Under the pieces are notes generated by a model. It saw nothing but the letters and a program-made list of their open reading frames with translations, ran no database searches and was not told where the DNA came from. This document shows positions 19,284 through 29,700 of a stretch of 64,000 bases of DNA, in pieces. The first letter of the stretch is position 1; the number at the start of each line of letters is the position of its first letter. A program made the position numbers and the translations under genes. The DNA comes from Sporothrix humicola (lineage: Eukaryota > Ascomycota > Sordariomycetes > Ophiostomatales > Ophiostomataceae), in the NCBI GenBank assembly GCA_021396245.1, contig WNYE01000138.1, positions 1 through 64,000 of the forward strand, in the 5' to 3' direction.

Positions 19284-21480
19284 ATGGCTGAAAATGGCGC
19301 CTTCGTGGCGAGCGTAAGAGAAGCGAGCGGTTTGGACCTCTTGAACTCGATCGATGCAGACCCGACTGATTTTGAGACTGCAAACTCGCGTGAGATCTCA
19401 CCAGATATAGCAGAGAAGCTGGTGGAGCATTTGAAACAGCCAAACGCCAACAGCATCCGCGTCCCCTTTGACCCCGAAGACCAATCCGATGATGAGGTTG
19501 TCATTACCTCTATTTACAACCGAGACATGAAAGCTGCCAAAGGTGATGGCCCCGTGAAAGGTGAGATTGTCTTCAGATTACAAAATTTGAAATCCCCGTG
19601 GCCTCTTTTTACGCAGCTACATCCCAATGATTCTAACACATTCGCAGCTGCCGGAACCCCTGGGCAGAAAATCGGGAGTGGCCTGAAGGGACCAGTGCCT
19701 ACTCGTGCCAAGAAACAACTGTCACCAGAGGCACCTGTTTTCAGACCAAAGGCAATCCCGCTCGTCAAAATCGACAGTAATAAAGGCCTGGGAAACCCTG
19801 AAGCAAAGCGCGGCAGCCGCTACTCGACTCGGCGTATCGCTTACTGCCCCTGGCTTCTCGTGCAGAACTACCACGCCTGGTTTGTCGGGAAAGCAAATGG
19901 CGCGCGGATCGGGCCCTACTTTGACAAGGCAGCCCTCCTTCAATCGCAGGCGTGGGACTTTTGCTACGTGTGGCATCCAGCCAAAGAGGGCGACAAGAAG
20001 GGCACGTTTGCGGTTCTGGTGCCGACCAGCCAGTTCCAGCACTTTCTCGACCGCATCAACCAGACGCTCAAAATCCAGCTCGCCATTCCGCCCGGAGACA
20101 ACAGCTACAAGTTCAACGTCATGTTCGGTATCCGAAAGACGCCCACTCCCCGTTTTCTGGGTCGTGCCTCGGACATCGCCGCTTTTGATGCCCTTATGAG
20201 GAACGTGCCTCCCATCGACCCCGACGATGCAAACTTTTGTAAAAGCGGCATGAAGGAAGAGGCACGGGAATTAGAGCTTTTCGCGGAAAAGGTCGATAGC
20301 CTGAATTCTCGCTATGGCCGTGCTGTTACGAAGAAGCAGAAGTCGGAGAAGGCTCTCAAGAAGCGCCGTGAAGAGAGACGCGACTGTGGCCAGCAGCTCA
20401 AGCGTATCCAGCGCTACATGGGAATCCGGGAGAAAATTAACATTGGTAAGTACAGTGGGCACCATCACCCCTTCGATCATCTCAGGCTGACTCAAAGTTG
20501 GTAGATCCCTTCCAAGTCAATGCTGCTCGCTATGTGATGCGGGTTTTCGACTACCTCTCTCCGGCGCCGTTCATCCAAGAGCAGGACGTCGTTTTTGTGT
20601 CGATGGACATTGAGTGCTACGAGTTTAAACACTCGGCAATCACTGAGATCGGGTTTGGGATCCTAGATACCCGGGACCTGTTCGGCGTGCCGCCGGGCCA
20701 AGCCTGCGAGAACTGGCTCGATCGCATTGTTGGCCGCCATCTTCGCGTCACAGAGCATGCCACCATGGTCAACCGAGTTCACGTCCACGGCTGTGAAAAC
20801 GCCTTCATGTTTGGAAAGAGCGAGTTTGTTGGCCTCAAGAATATCCTCGAGGTTGTCAAACAGATCTTGCTGCCCCGGCGGCCGGACGGCAGCCCGAGAC
20901 CCGTCGTCTTGGTGGGACACGATATTGCCAGCGACATCAAGCTAATCCAGCACATTGGCTTTCATATCAAGGAGGACATGTTCTTGGACATTGTTGATAC
21001 GCAGTTCATCCACCAGCATCTGCGCATGGGAGCGAACAAGGCTGGTCTCAAGAAGGTCCTAACCGACCTAGATATCCAGCACGATTTCCTTCACAACGGC
21101 GGCAATGACGCAGTCTTCACACTCCAGGCCATGGTCCGGATCGCGGTCGAGAAGCGCGAGGCGAGTCTCCGGAGACATGGTGAACAGCTTTTATTTGGGT
21201 AAGTCCCCGTTCACCACACCCCAGTTTTGGACATATCACCACCAAGAAATTTTACTGACACAAAAACAGAGTGCAGCCAGACGCAAGCATCGTCGAAGAA
21301 GGCTGGGATACAGGTGGAGAGATGACTGACGGCAGCCCTGGCAAAGGGAAGAACTGGAGCGCTAACTACGCGACAGACAGCGGCACATCATCCATGGCAG
21401 ACTCCCCCCATAAAAGCGGTACCAAGCGTTCTGGCATATTGACGGTTACCTCTGCACAGGAGGACCTCATCACGCTGTAA
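19284..21480 (+). CDS. Gfd2/YDR514C-like protein with DEDDh exonuclease-fold domain
   Basis: Exons 19284-19560, 19648-20445, 20505-21198 and 21270-21480 give 659 residues. The start ATG has the context GCCATGG. The C-terminal RNase H-like fold shows the DEDD pattern: VSMDIECYEF (Asp about 391, Glu about 393), GHDIASDIKLIQHIG (Asp about 499-502) and LHNGGNDAVFTLQAM (His then Asp, about 556-562). The metal-binding residues look intact, so it may be an active 3'-5' exonuclease. Upstream lies a conserved region of fungal Gfd2-like proteins (CPWLLVQNYHAWFVGKANG; about residues 180-300), then a basic coiled segment (KKQKSEKALKKRREERRD). Yeast Gfd2 was named for genetic interaction with Dbp5, an mRNA-export helicase; its biochemical role is unclear. 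The proposed intron 1 is 87 nt, has no stop and keeps frame, so it could be retained. Confidence 0.85.
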
Positions 21481-21986
21481 CGGACAACGGATGACATGGC
21501 GAAAGCAACGGGCATGGTCGGCGTGCCATTTACCAATGATTACGAGATAACGAATTGCATTGTCGGAACGGAAAATGAAAAGGGACATCGCAACGGAGTT
21601 GGGAAGGGAAAATAAGGGTTGAGCAGAGAATTTCGAGCGTGCCGGTTTATTTGCACGCTGGTCTATGATTGTGCCTCGGATGAGGCTAATAATATATCCC
21701 AGAACACATCACTGCCCAAGTGGGAGAGTGACGTTCAGAAAAGAAATATTTCAGTACAGTATGAAGGCGCATCCTTGGCCTTCCCGCCATACCAAAGAAA
21801 CAAATGAAAACAATATAAATCCAAATGAACGCCCAATGCTATGTTGAAAAAGACAAATAAAAATGATATCCGTATGTTTTGTTCGTTGTTGTTACATGTC
21901 GACCAGTGCGGCAGAGTGAGGGCTACGACAGTCGTATAGATGCCGTAAATTCGTTGTGAGTTCGTTCACGGTAGAGGAGAGATGTG
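21481..21986. other. Convergent 3' region, Gfd2-like gene and pam18
   Basis: About 500 bp of 3' flank between two convergent genes. AATAAA occurs at about 21855 on the plus strand (inside GACAAATAAAAATG). No open frame with recognisable content. Confidence 0.5.
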
Positions 21987-22421
21987 TCATGTCGTCTTCT
22001 CGAGGAGTTCTTTCGCTTCGTTGACCTTGGTGGCCAGGTACGGGCTGCCGCCACGATCGGGGTGGTTCAGCAGCATCAGTGTGCGGTGTGCCTTGCGGAT
22101 CTTGTCCTTGGTGACAGCGCGCTCGTTCAGCGAGAGAATCAGAGTTGCTTCCTTCTTGGTCATCTTGCCCTCGAAGCCGCCCTTGTAGAAAGCCTTGCCG
22201 AGCGAACCAACGCCGCCGCGCGACCGACGGAATGCAACAAGACCAGCGCGTCCCTGGAGGAGAAGGAGTAAATGTTAGTAAAGGTCCTTATGTGTTGTGG
22301 CGGACCAGGGCGGTCTTGCGCCATTGTCGCAATTTTTCAAAAATCTCGCGATGAGGGGAAGAGGGCCTACCAGAAAAGCGGCGACAGCCACGCCGGCGCC
22401 GATTGCGAATGTAGAGGCCAT
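21987..22421 (-). CDS. pam18: Pam18/Tim14, J-protein of the mitochondrial presequence translocase motor
   Basis: Two exons, 22421-22371 and 22253-21987, give 105 residues. Pam18 stimulates mtHsp70 ATPase activity at the TIM23 channel, pulling precursors into the matrix. A single N-terminal membrane segment ([17 protein letters not shown]) is followed by the GGF-containing linker ([15 protein letters not shown]) and a short J domain with the essential HPD at residues 81-83 ([20 protein letters not shown]). Size and order match the Tim14 family, not a general DnaJ protein. Divergent from rlp24. Confidence 0.95.
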
Positions 22422-22903
22422 CGTAAGGTTGTGAGGGTATGTAGGAGAAATTCTCGAGTGTCGGGGCGCAAAACGGGCGGTGTTATGCTTGTCGTCGTGA
22501 GTCGTACGTCGTAATGTGCGGGAAAGCAAAATCTTTAACTGCTCGGCCTCGTGATGGAAAGTGCCGGAAGAGAGGCAATCGCAGAAAATCGTAAAGCCGC
22601 CATGGGTTTCTCGCCCAGTGATTGGCCAGAAAAGACCCGGCAGAATGCACACCAGCCACACTTCAGCCACATGTGAGTTTAAGTGGTTAAAGCAGCCGAT
22701 AACGATAAGGCCCCACCACAGAGTTTTTTTTTGAAGTAATACCAGCAAAAAAAATTGGCAAAAAAACGGACACTATCGTTCGCCGCCTTTTTTTCTTTGC
22801 GTTTGTTAGGACGACCCTTCATCCTCGACTTCGTTCAGGAACGACACACGACCACTCGACAAACAAACACACATAGGCATATCGAGTTTCATATATCGCC
22901 AAG
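22422..22903. promoter_or_regulatory. Divergent promoter pam18 / rlp24
   Basis: 482 bp separate the two start codons. A CCAAT box in reverse orientation (GATTGG, 22620-22625) lies near the middle, and GATAACGATAAGG around 22698-22710 carries two GATA cores. CCAAT boxes in ascomycetes bind the Hap/CBC complex. Sites are read from the sequence; function is inferred. Confidence 0.4.
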
Positions 22904-23893
22904 ATGAGGTAGGTTGCACCTTCCATTTTATTTTAGCAGACCCAGATCATGTGCTGACTTTACTTTCCTTCCAGAGTCGAGACGTGCTACTTCTGCTCCC
23001 GGTAAGAGACGACCACAACCTTCCCTTCGACGACATGCGCAACGACGATTCGAGACGCCGGACGACGAGCCGATATCATACAGAGGTTGGAGTACTGACG
23101 GTGTTGTATATAGGCCCACCTACCCGGGCAAGGGTATTATGTTTGTGCGCAACGACAGCAAGACCTTCCGTTTCTGCCGGAGCAAATGCCATAAGAACGT
23201 AAGTTGACATACGGCTGGGATTTTGGAGATCAGATGGATGATGTGAAGGATTTTGTCCAGAGAATGGAAGGACGGCATACTGACAGTGTCTCCTCCCTCC
23301 AGTTTAAGATGAAGCGCAATCCGCGTAAGCTCAAGTGGACAAAGGCTTTCCGCAAGGCCTCGGGCAAGGAAATGGTTGTCGACTCGACCCTGCTGTTCGC
23401 CGCCCGCCGCAACGTCCCCGTCCGCTACAACCGCGAGCTTGCCGCCAAGACCCTGGCCGCCATGGACCAGATCGCCGAAATCCGCTCCCGCCGTGAGCGC
23501 CACTTCTACAAGCGCCGCATGGCCGGCAACCGCAAGCGCGAGCTTCTGGCCGCCCGCAAGCTCATTGCCGAGCACGGCCACCTGCTGCAGGAGCGCCCCA
23601 AGCGGCCCCTACACCCCAAGCTGCGTGCGGCGGCGGCGGCCAAGAAGCTGGCGGCGCTGCAGGAGGCTGGTGTGGACGTGGAGCTCAGCGATCTGCTGGA
23701 GACGGAGGAGGTGGAGACGACGGACGGTGTCAAGAGCAAGACGGCGGCACGGAGAGTGGTGCGGCAACGCATCACGGCCGACGGGCGGGTGGAGCTGGCC
23801 GAGGAGGAGGTCGGCAACTCGTCGGCGCTTGTGGACGAGGATGGCGGCGACGACGACTTCGACGAGGAGGACGACGAGATGGACATGGACTAA
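22904..23893 (+). CDS. rlp24: Rlp24, pre-60S ribosome biogenesis factor (L24e-like)
   Basis: Four exons, 22904-22908, 22975-23001, 23114-23198 and 23303-23893, give 235 residues. Rlp24 occupies the eL24 site on nuclear pre-60S particles and recruits the AAA-ATPase Afg2/Drg1, which exchanges it for eL24 in the cytoplasm. The N-terminal zinc ribbon has CYFC (after MRVET) and FCRSKCHKN; the hallmark [20 protein letters not shown] follows at about residue 41. The C-terminus is Ala/Arg/Lys-rich and ends in an acidic tail ([14 protein letters not shown]). This C-terminal extension separates it from true eL24. The first coding exon is only five nucleotides (ATGAG). Confidence 0.96.
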
Positions 23894-24317
23894 GCGGGAG
23901 AAGCGGCAAAAGCGACACAACACACTTTTCTCGCGACAACCAACTGCATCAAACGAGCGGCTCACGATTTTTTTTTCTGCCTTCCTCCTCCTTTATTTCC
24001 CGCCTTCCGACTCTACACATGGGACATGGGGGTCTGGCGTTCCTGGCGTGCATCTATTTTCAGTTTTCTATTAATGTTGTTTCCCATACTGTTTGACGGA
24101 TTTTTTGGGCATGATATAAGCTCTTAGAACATATGCATTCTTGTTTCCAGTGCGCTCTTCTCTTCTTGCCGGCTCGGCCACATGAATCGTGACTTTCTTG
24201 GTGCCATTATGGCATGAGTTTGGTGTATAAATGAATTATTGGTTGGTATCATATCTAATGGTTATAACAGAGCATATCGTCACCGACATATGGCACGATC
24301 CAGGGATCATCCTCGCC
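23894..24317. other. Convergent 3' region, rlp24 and the Par32-like gene
   Basis: 424 bp of T-rich 3' flank for both genes. No coding potential beyond short shadow frames. Confidence 0.5.
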
Positions 24318-25115
24318 CTACTGTTTCCGCTCTCGGGCCTCCGGCGCCTGGTGGTATGTCTTTGGCGGCATCGACAGTCCAGCCTCGACGTCCTGCTGGA
24401 TCTGGGCAGCGATTTCAGCCTCCTTGCGCTTCTGTTCTTCCTCCTGCTCTGCAGCAGCGGCCGCCGATGCCGCCCAGTTGCCTGCACCACCGCGTCCCGA
24501 CAGACCTGGCTTGGGGCGGGCGGATGAAGGAGTCACGACTGCCGGCGCATTGACGGACGCTGGCACCGAAGCATTCGTTGTCGTCGCCTGTACACGGGCC
24601 GCCTCGACGGCTTCGTCGCGCTCAGCTGCGGCCACGGCTGCCGAGTCGTAAAAGTTGCCGGCGCCACCCCGGCCGCCACGTGTGTAAGGAGTCTGTTGCG
24701 GCTGGGGAGCGACAGGCGGCTTCGATGCGGCCTCTGTGCTGGCAGCGTTTGCCTGAGCTTCGACGTCCTGGCAAATGGTCAGTACAATATACAACAAGAG
24801 TAACAACTTTGTGATTCCCACAGATATCACATGATGGTCCTTGCTCGAGGCCATCCCAATGTGTACCCTGTACGGAGTATGTCGTATGCCTCTCTCGTAC
24901 AAGCAGGTTCGGGCTCCACTTTCCGTAATAGTTCGTGGAGATTCGAAAGCGCAAAACGAGATGGCAGGGCAGTGGGCTCTTTCGGCCGGTTGGGAGAGGG
25001 GGAAAGAGGGGGAGCCAGAGGCAGAGGGAAAACCTACCCGCTTTTCGGCCTCTTCCTGGTCCTTCTTGCTGTACCAGTTACCGGCGCCACCACGGCCGAC
25101 ACGGAAGACGTCCAT
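24318..25115 (-). CDS. DUF3602/Par32-like protein with GRGGAGN repeats
   Basis: Two exons, 25115-25038 and 24767-24318, give 175 residues. Three exact GRGGAGN repeats lie at residues 7-13, 58-64 and 117-123, each followed by an aromatic residue (W or F). They are separated by Ala/Glu/Gln-rich, apparently disordered linkers. This repeat defines DUF3602, the family of yeast Par32/Amu1, which is phosphorylated on rapamycin treatment and inhibits ammonium transporters downstream of TORC1. Whether this protein does the same is inference; the family in filamentous fungi is larger than that one function. The 270-nt intron is longer than most in this window and lies directly after the first repeat exon. 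Confidence 0.85.
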   Translation of the reverse strand: MDVFRVGRGGAGNWYSKKDQEEAEKRVGFPSASGSPSFPLSQPAERAHCPAISFCAFESPRTITESGARTCLYERGIRHTPYRVHIGMASSKDHHVISVGITKLLLLLYIVLTICQDVEAQANAASTEAASKPPVAPQPQQTPYTRGGRGGAGNFYDSAAVAAAERDEAVEAARVQATTTNASVPASVNAPAVVTPSSARPKPGLSGRGGAGNWAASAAAAAEQEEEQKRKEAEIAAQIQQDVEAGLSMPPKTYHQAPEARERKQ

Positions 25116-26681
25116 TGTTGCTGTAATAATGAGTCGGTGGGATTGGGGAAATTGTAGTGTTCGTGGGCGGAAGCTCGTGCTTTGCGAATTCGGGCAGGTG
25201 AAAAGAGAAGTTGCAAGATGTACAAAGTAGAAAAGACAAGAGGCAGGCACGAGGCACGACAGGTTGAACGTTGGGAAGGCGCGATCCGTTGATAGTAGTG
25301 TCTTAACAACGAGTATTACTCATTAGATGGCAGGTCCTCTTGTGTGCCCGCTGTTCGTTGTTTCCTATCTAGTACGCGCCTTTCAACCTGGCATGAGCGC
25401 ATAAACCTCCTAACAGGCTCAAACAGCTCTTTCCTGTCTCTGCGCCAGTGCCATGATTGCTCCTGCCGCAATCTCTAGCCTCCAGCCTCCCCTCCCACTA
25501 TCAAGATACCGATATCAAAATCGCTGTACGTATTTCCCTTATTCTACGGAAACCACCACATGCGATTTCCAGGCTACTGAGAATAAAAGAGGAGACACTG
25601 GGAGGGGCCTATAAAAACAGGGAGGGTCCTTTGTGCGACTCCTCTGAGGAGCCCGCTATCTTTTGCCAAGACCGTCTTTACTTTTCGTCTAATCGTCGAT
25701 CTAGCAAGACACACACGATGCTCGTGGCCTTTCTTTTTCAACGTTTCCAGTTTTTTTTTCCTGTGTGCTCAACTGAGCATTCTCCATGCTGTCTATCATT
25801 GGCATGAACCCGAGCAGTACTTTTAGTGAATTCCAATGTCTCCTTTTTGAGATTTGACGTCTAGGATCGGCAATTGTGAGAAGAGTTAAAATATTAAATA
25901 ATAAGATAAAGTTGGAAATAAATCTCACGAAAAAAAATTGTCTCGAACCCTAACCTAAATATTCCGTGCGTGCTTCCATTTGCCCCTTCCTTCTGTATCC
26001 TTTGCCCCTGGACTGTTCCCTCTCCCACCCCTCAGATTTCAAAATCTCGCGACGAGAAGACCATCTGATAAACGAATTCATTAAATTGCCTCATGTCTCC
26101 ATTTGTCTTTGTGGGCAATCGACGGACAGCGGAGCCTGTATGGGGAGCCTTCGCTGTCGTGACTTGTCCCCCGCGTGTGGATGTTTTTGAGTGGGGGACT
26201 CCTCTTGAATAGCTCTCCTCTCATCCTCGCCTGCTCAGCTGGTTTTTTGCGAGCTGAATATTTTATTTTGTTTTCGGTTTATTTCACAAAGTATTCCGGA
26301 CGCGCACGTTGCCCTCTTTATTGTACTTTACATATTTGTGATGCTCCTCTTCTCGCTTCTTCTCACCCCTCCAGCCCCACTATCGCAATCGCCGCTCGTC
26401 TGTGGAGTGGCTCTTTCTCCACTGCATCGTATTGTGCTCTCCTTGGTTTTCTCCTCCTTGTATGCCACTATTTTGTGTTCAAGTGGCTCGAGTGGCTCCT
26501 TGCCTACGAAAGATCGCAAGTATTCCTCCATGCCTCTCCAGCAAATATGGCCCAGCAAGACATAACAGATGAGCCTGACAAAGGTCCCGGAAAAAGATAT
26601 TTCACAGTCTTTGCTTTTGTGCTGTTATGTCTCTCCTTCCCAACAGCCACAAAAGTCGGTCCTGATGTCGCACTTTACTTT

Positions 26682-26715
<34 letters not shown>

Positions 26716-29700
26716 ATCGATTGTATCAACGACGAACAAGCACTTGCTTTCCATATCCGGTATAGTGAACTGGGGGCTCTAGACCAGCTGACGCGAGACG
26801 AAAGACCGGCCAGAGGCTTTGACGAGACGGTCTGCCTCTGGCTGTCCAAGGCACTGTCACAGCCTTTGCCAAACGCAGCCATAGTGCCCACAAAAAAGTG
26901 AACTTCCAAATGTCGAACTGAATGTATTTGGAGTTCTTTCCCGTCGAGCCAGTACTGCGCCGTTAGAAGAAAAAAGATAAAGTGAGGCAGGTAAGATACG
27001 CTAGTCGCAGGGCTGGGGCCCTTTCCGTCTTAATTCAGTATTACGTTTTTTTTTTTTTTTCCCACCGTTCGTATCTGCCCGGTGTCGTTCCGTTTTTGGT
27101 GATAATGGTGACGTCGTTGACCAAAACTGGGAGATGCATAACATCACGGTCCTAATACCAAGGGCGAGAGCAGAAAAAAAATGTTGGGATCTGGCCACAG
27201 TTCTGTGGTTCTTTTTTTTTTCTTTCGCGTCTGCCTGTTGGCGGTTTCGGAGCCTGGCGGAAACCAGTACGAGTATCAGCTGAGCCATTTATAATTTTAT
27301 TCCTTGGATTCCTTGGATTACTTGGATAACTCGACTGGTACTCTGAGCTCAGGCTGCGCCTCTAAAACTGACGAAACGGAGCATATCTCACGCATTGCAG
27401 GCCCAGAAATACCAGAAATAGGCGTGGATATTGGGACGGAGCATCCTACAAGGTGTTGAGACAACACGGCCAATGCTCACCCAAGAACCGCATCTTCTAG
27501 AACAGGTACATCCAGGGTAGGCATTCTGGGGCTTGTCTGGGTATCTTACGTACATGGCCCAGGTTGTTACAAAGTACAGACAACACGTCTCGACAAATTC
27601 TTGAGTACTGCATATACATGTACATACAGAATATCCCGTCTTGCGTCTTGCATCAGTCACCAACGCCGTGGTTGCGCGTCCGGCAAATAGAGTGTATGGA
27701 AGTGTGTCAATTGTGTGCTCGTTTTACATAAACTGCAACCAGCGTTTTCGTGCCTTTGGGCAGGCGCCAAGCCATATGTGTTCTTTCCCGTCCAAAGCCG
27801 ACCAGTTGCCGTCGAGTTTCTGTTCGCCCAGACGATCGACATCCCGGCAAACAGCAGAACGATGCTCTTCCCGCGGGCTATTTGTTGGATGGAGAACATA
27901 TCTTATGTTTTGTCTCCATATACATGCATCCTTCGTCCTGCACGCTGCACTGTGAACTCTGCAGCCTCCGTCAAGTACTTGGACGTTTGTCCAAACAGTC
28001 TCGTCAGTTATGGATGCAAAACTAGGCGTTATGCAACAGCCCCTCTGTAGTGCTCCCTACAGGAAAGGCCACGCAAATGTACACAGTAGGATAAGTTACA
28101 GCGGAGCTTTGTTTCTGTTGATCCTCCCGCGACGGATAATAGCGCGCTCGTACCCCGTATTTGCACTGGAAGCCAAAAATGCCGAAGCACCTTGATCGAC
28201 GCGGAAATATGCCTGTTTAGAATTTAGAAGAAGGAAGGACGGGCTAGGTACCACTGCTGTGGTTTTTTGTGTCTCTGGCACTTTTCTTTTTCTCTCCTAC
28301 CGTTCACAGAGCCACATATTCAAATGCAACATCTCCCTTGCAAAGCTGTCGAGTAATTTTTTTTTTGAACCAAAAAAATTCTCTCCCTTTGCCCACACCA
28401 TTATAGTTGTCTTGGCCTGTTGCACTGAAGAGAGTCAGTCCGACCTGTCAACCTTCCTCTCCAGTTGTGAACATGTCGCTTCACGTTTGGCTGTCCTCGT
28501 CCGGTTCTTGACAACACTTTTGTTTCGTCCAGAAATGGTAGGAATTAGCCACTGGCTGCAGTTGAGGTTGCATCCAGTGTTCTGTTTGGCTGCCCTATGT
28601 TTTGCAAGTGCATAAGAAGGATAAAAAGATACATGTACAACTTCAAGTACTCCGTACAACTTGAAGTATTCAATTCGATCCATTTTCTCCTCTTTCTCCT
28701 CTTTGCCTTTTCTCCTCTTTTCACACCAAAATTCACCAAATAAAACGCGGCCTTGTGACCACGACATATTGTACTGTCGTACTTTATCGGGAAACCGGTT
28801 TGATTGGCCGGCTGTCGCACTTCAACGAATTCGTACATTTTTGTGTCGTTTTCTTTGAAGGCTTGCCTGCTTGTTGAAAGATGATATGAAAATATACACG
28901 AGTAAAAAAGCGCAAGGCACAAAGAAGCCGCCTGAAAAGCCTCCCCAGAAAAGACGAAAAGAGCAATATCCCGACGCTCTCTCTTTTTGTTTTGTGAGAC
29001 ACAGATCTCAGCCGTCTTTTGAGGGGCAATTCGGACACAACAAGAACAGAAATATCATTTGCCTGTCTTGCATGACAAACATGAGCATGTTGTGTCTAGT
29101 TTAGGCAATGCATCCCCTTTCTCCTTTTAAATTTTTGAAATCGAAACGCCAGCTGGCAACGAACAAGAGATTTGGAGGTTGTTGACAAGGACATAGCACA
29201 TTCTCGTTCTTGGCCGCTGATAGGCCCACTCCGCAAATGAAAATGGACCTGAGGCATGCCGTCTCGCTCCTCTGCAGGACGCCTGTTATGGAGATGGTTA
29301 CAAAGGGGGGAAGGGGAAATCAGGAACCAGGTTGGCTTTGATAATTTTGTGTTTTGATGTCGTTTCTCATCCCTCGTTTTGATTGAGCTCCTTTGATATT
29401 GTCCATTCTCCTCAGGCTCATCCTCCTTGTTCATTTACCTGCACTTTCTTTTTGGGATCCTTCGCCGTTTGTTCTCATCTGTTTACTTTACTCCTGGTAC
29501 ACTCGTACTGATGATCGATAAATATTGCGGCCAGCTGTGGCCCACGGCTCTTATTGACGGCGCAGGGTTATTTTGATTGTTACCAGGCCGTTCTCCATAC
29601 CTTGTCTCGCCTATCCTATCTCATAATCATCATGCTGGCGGCTAATACCATGTCTGATCTGTGAGGGCGTTGTCTATGTTATGTGGGGAAAGCCAATTTC

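Noticed and set aside
26679..26715. Poly(T) as the tail of a retroelement
   Set aside because: No reverse transcriptase, element body or flanking duplication is visible; slippage explains it.
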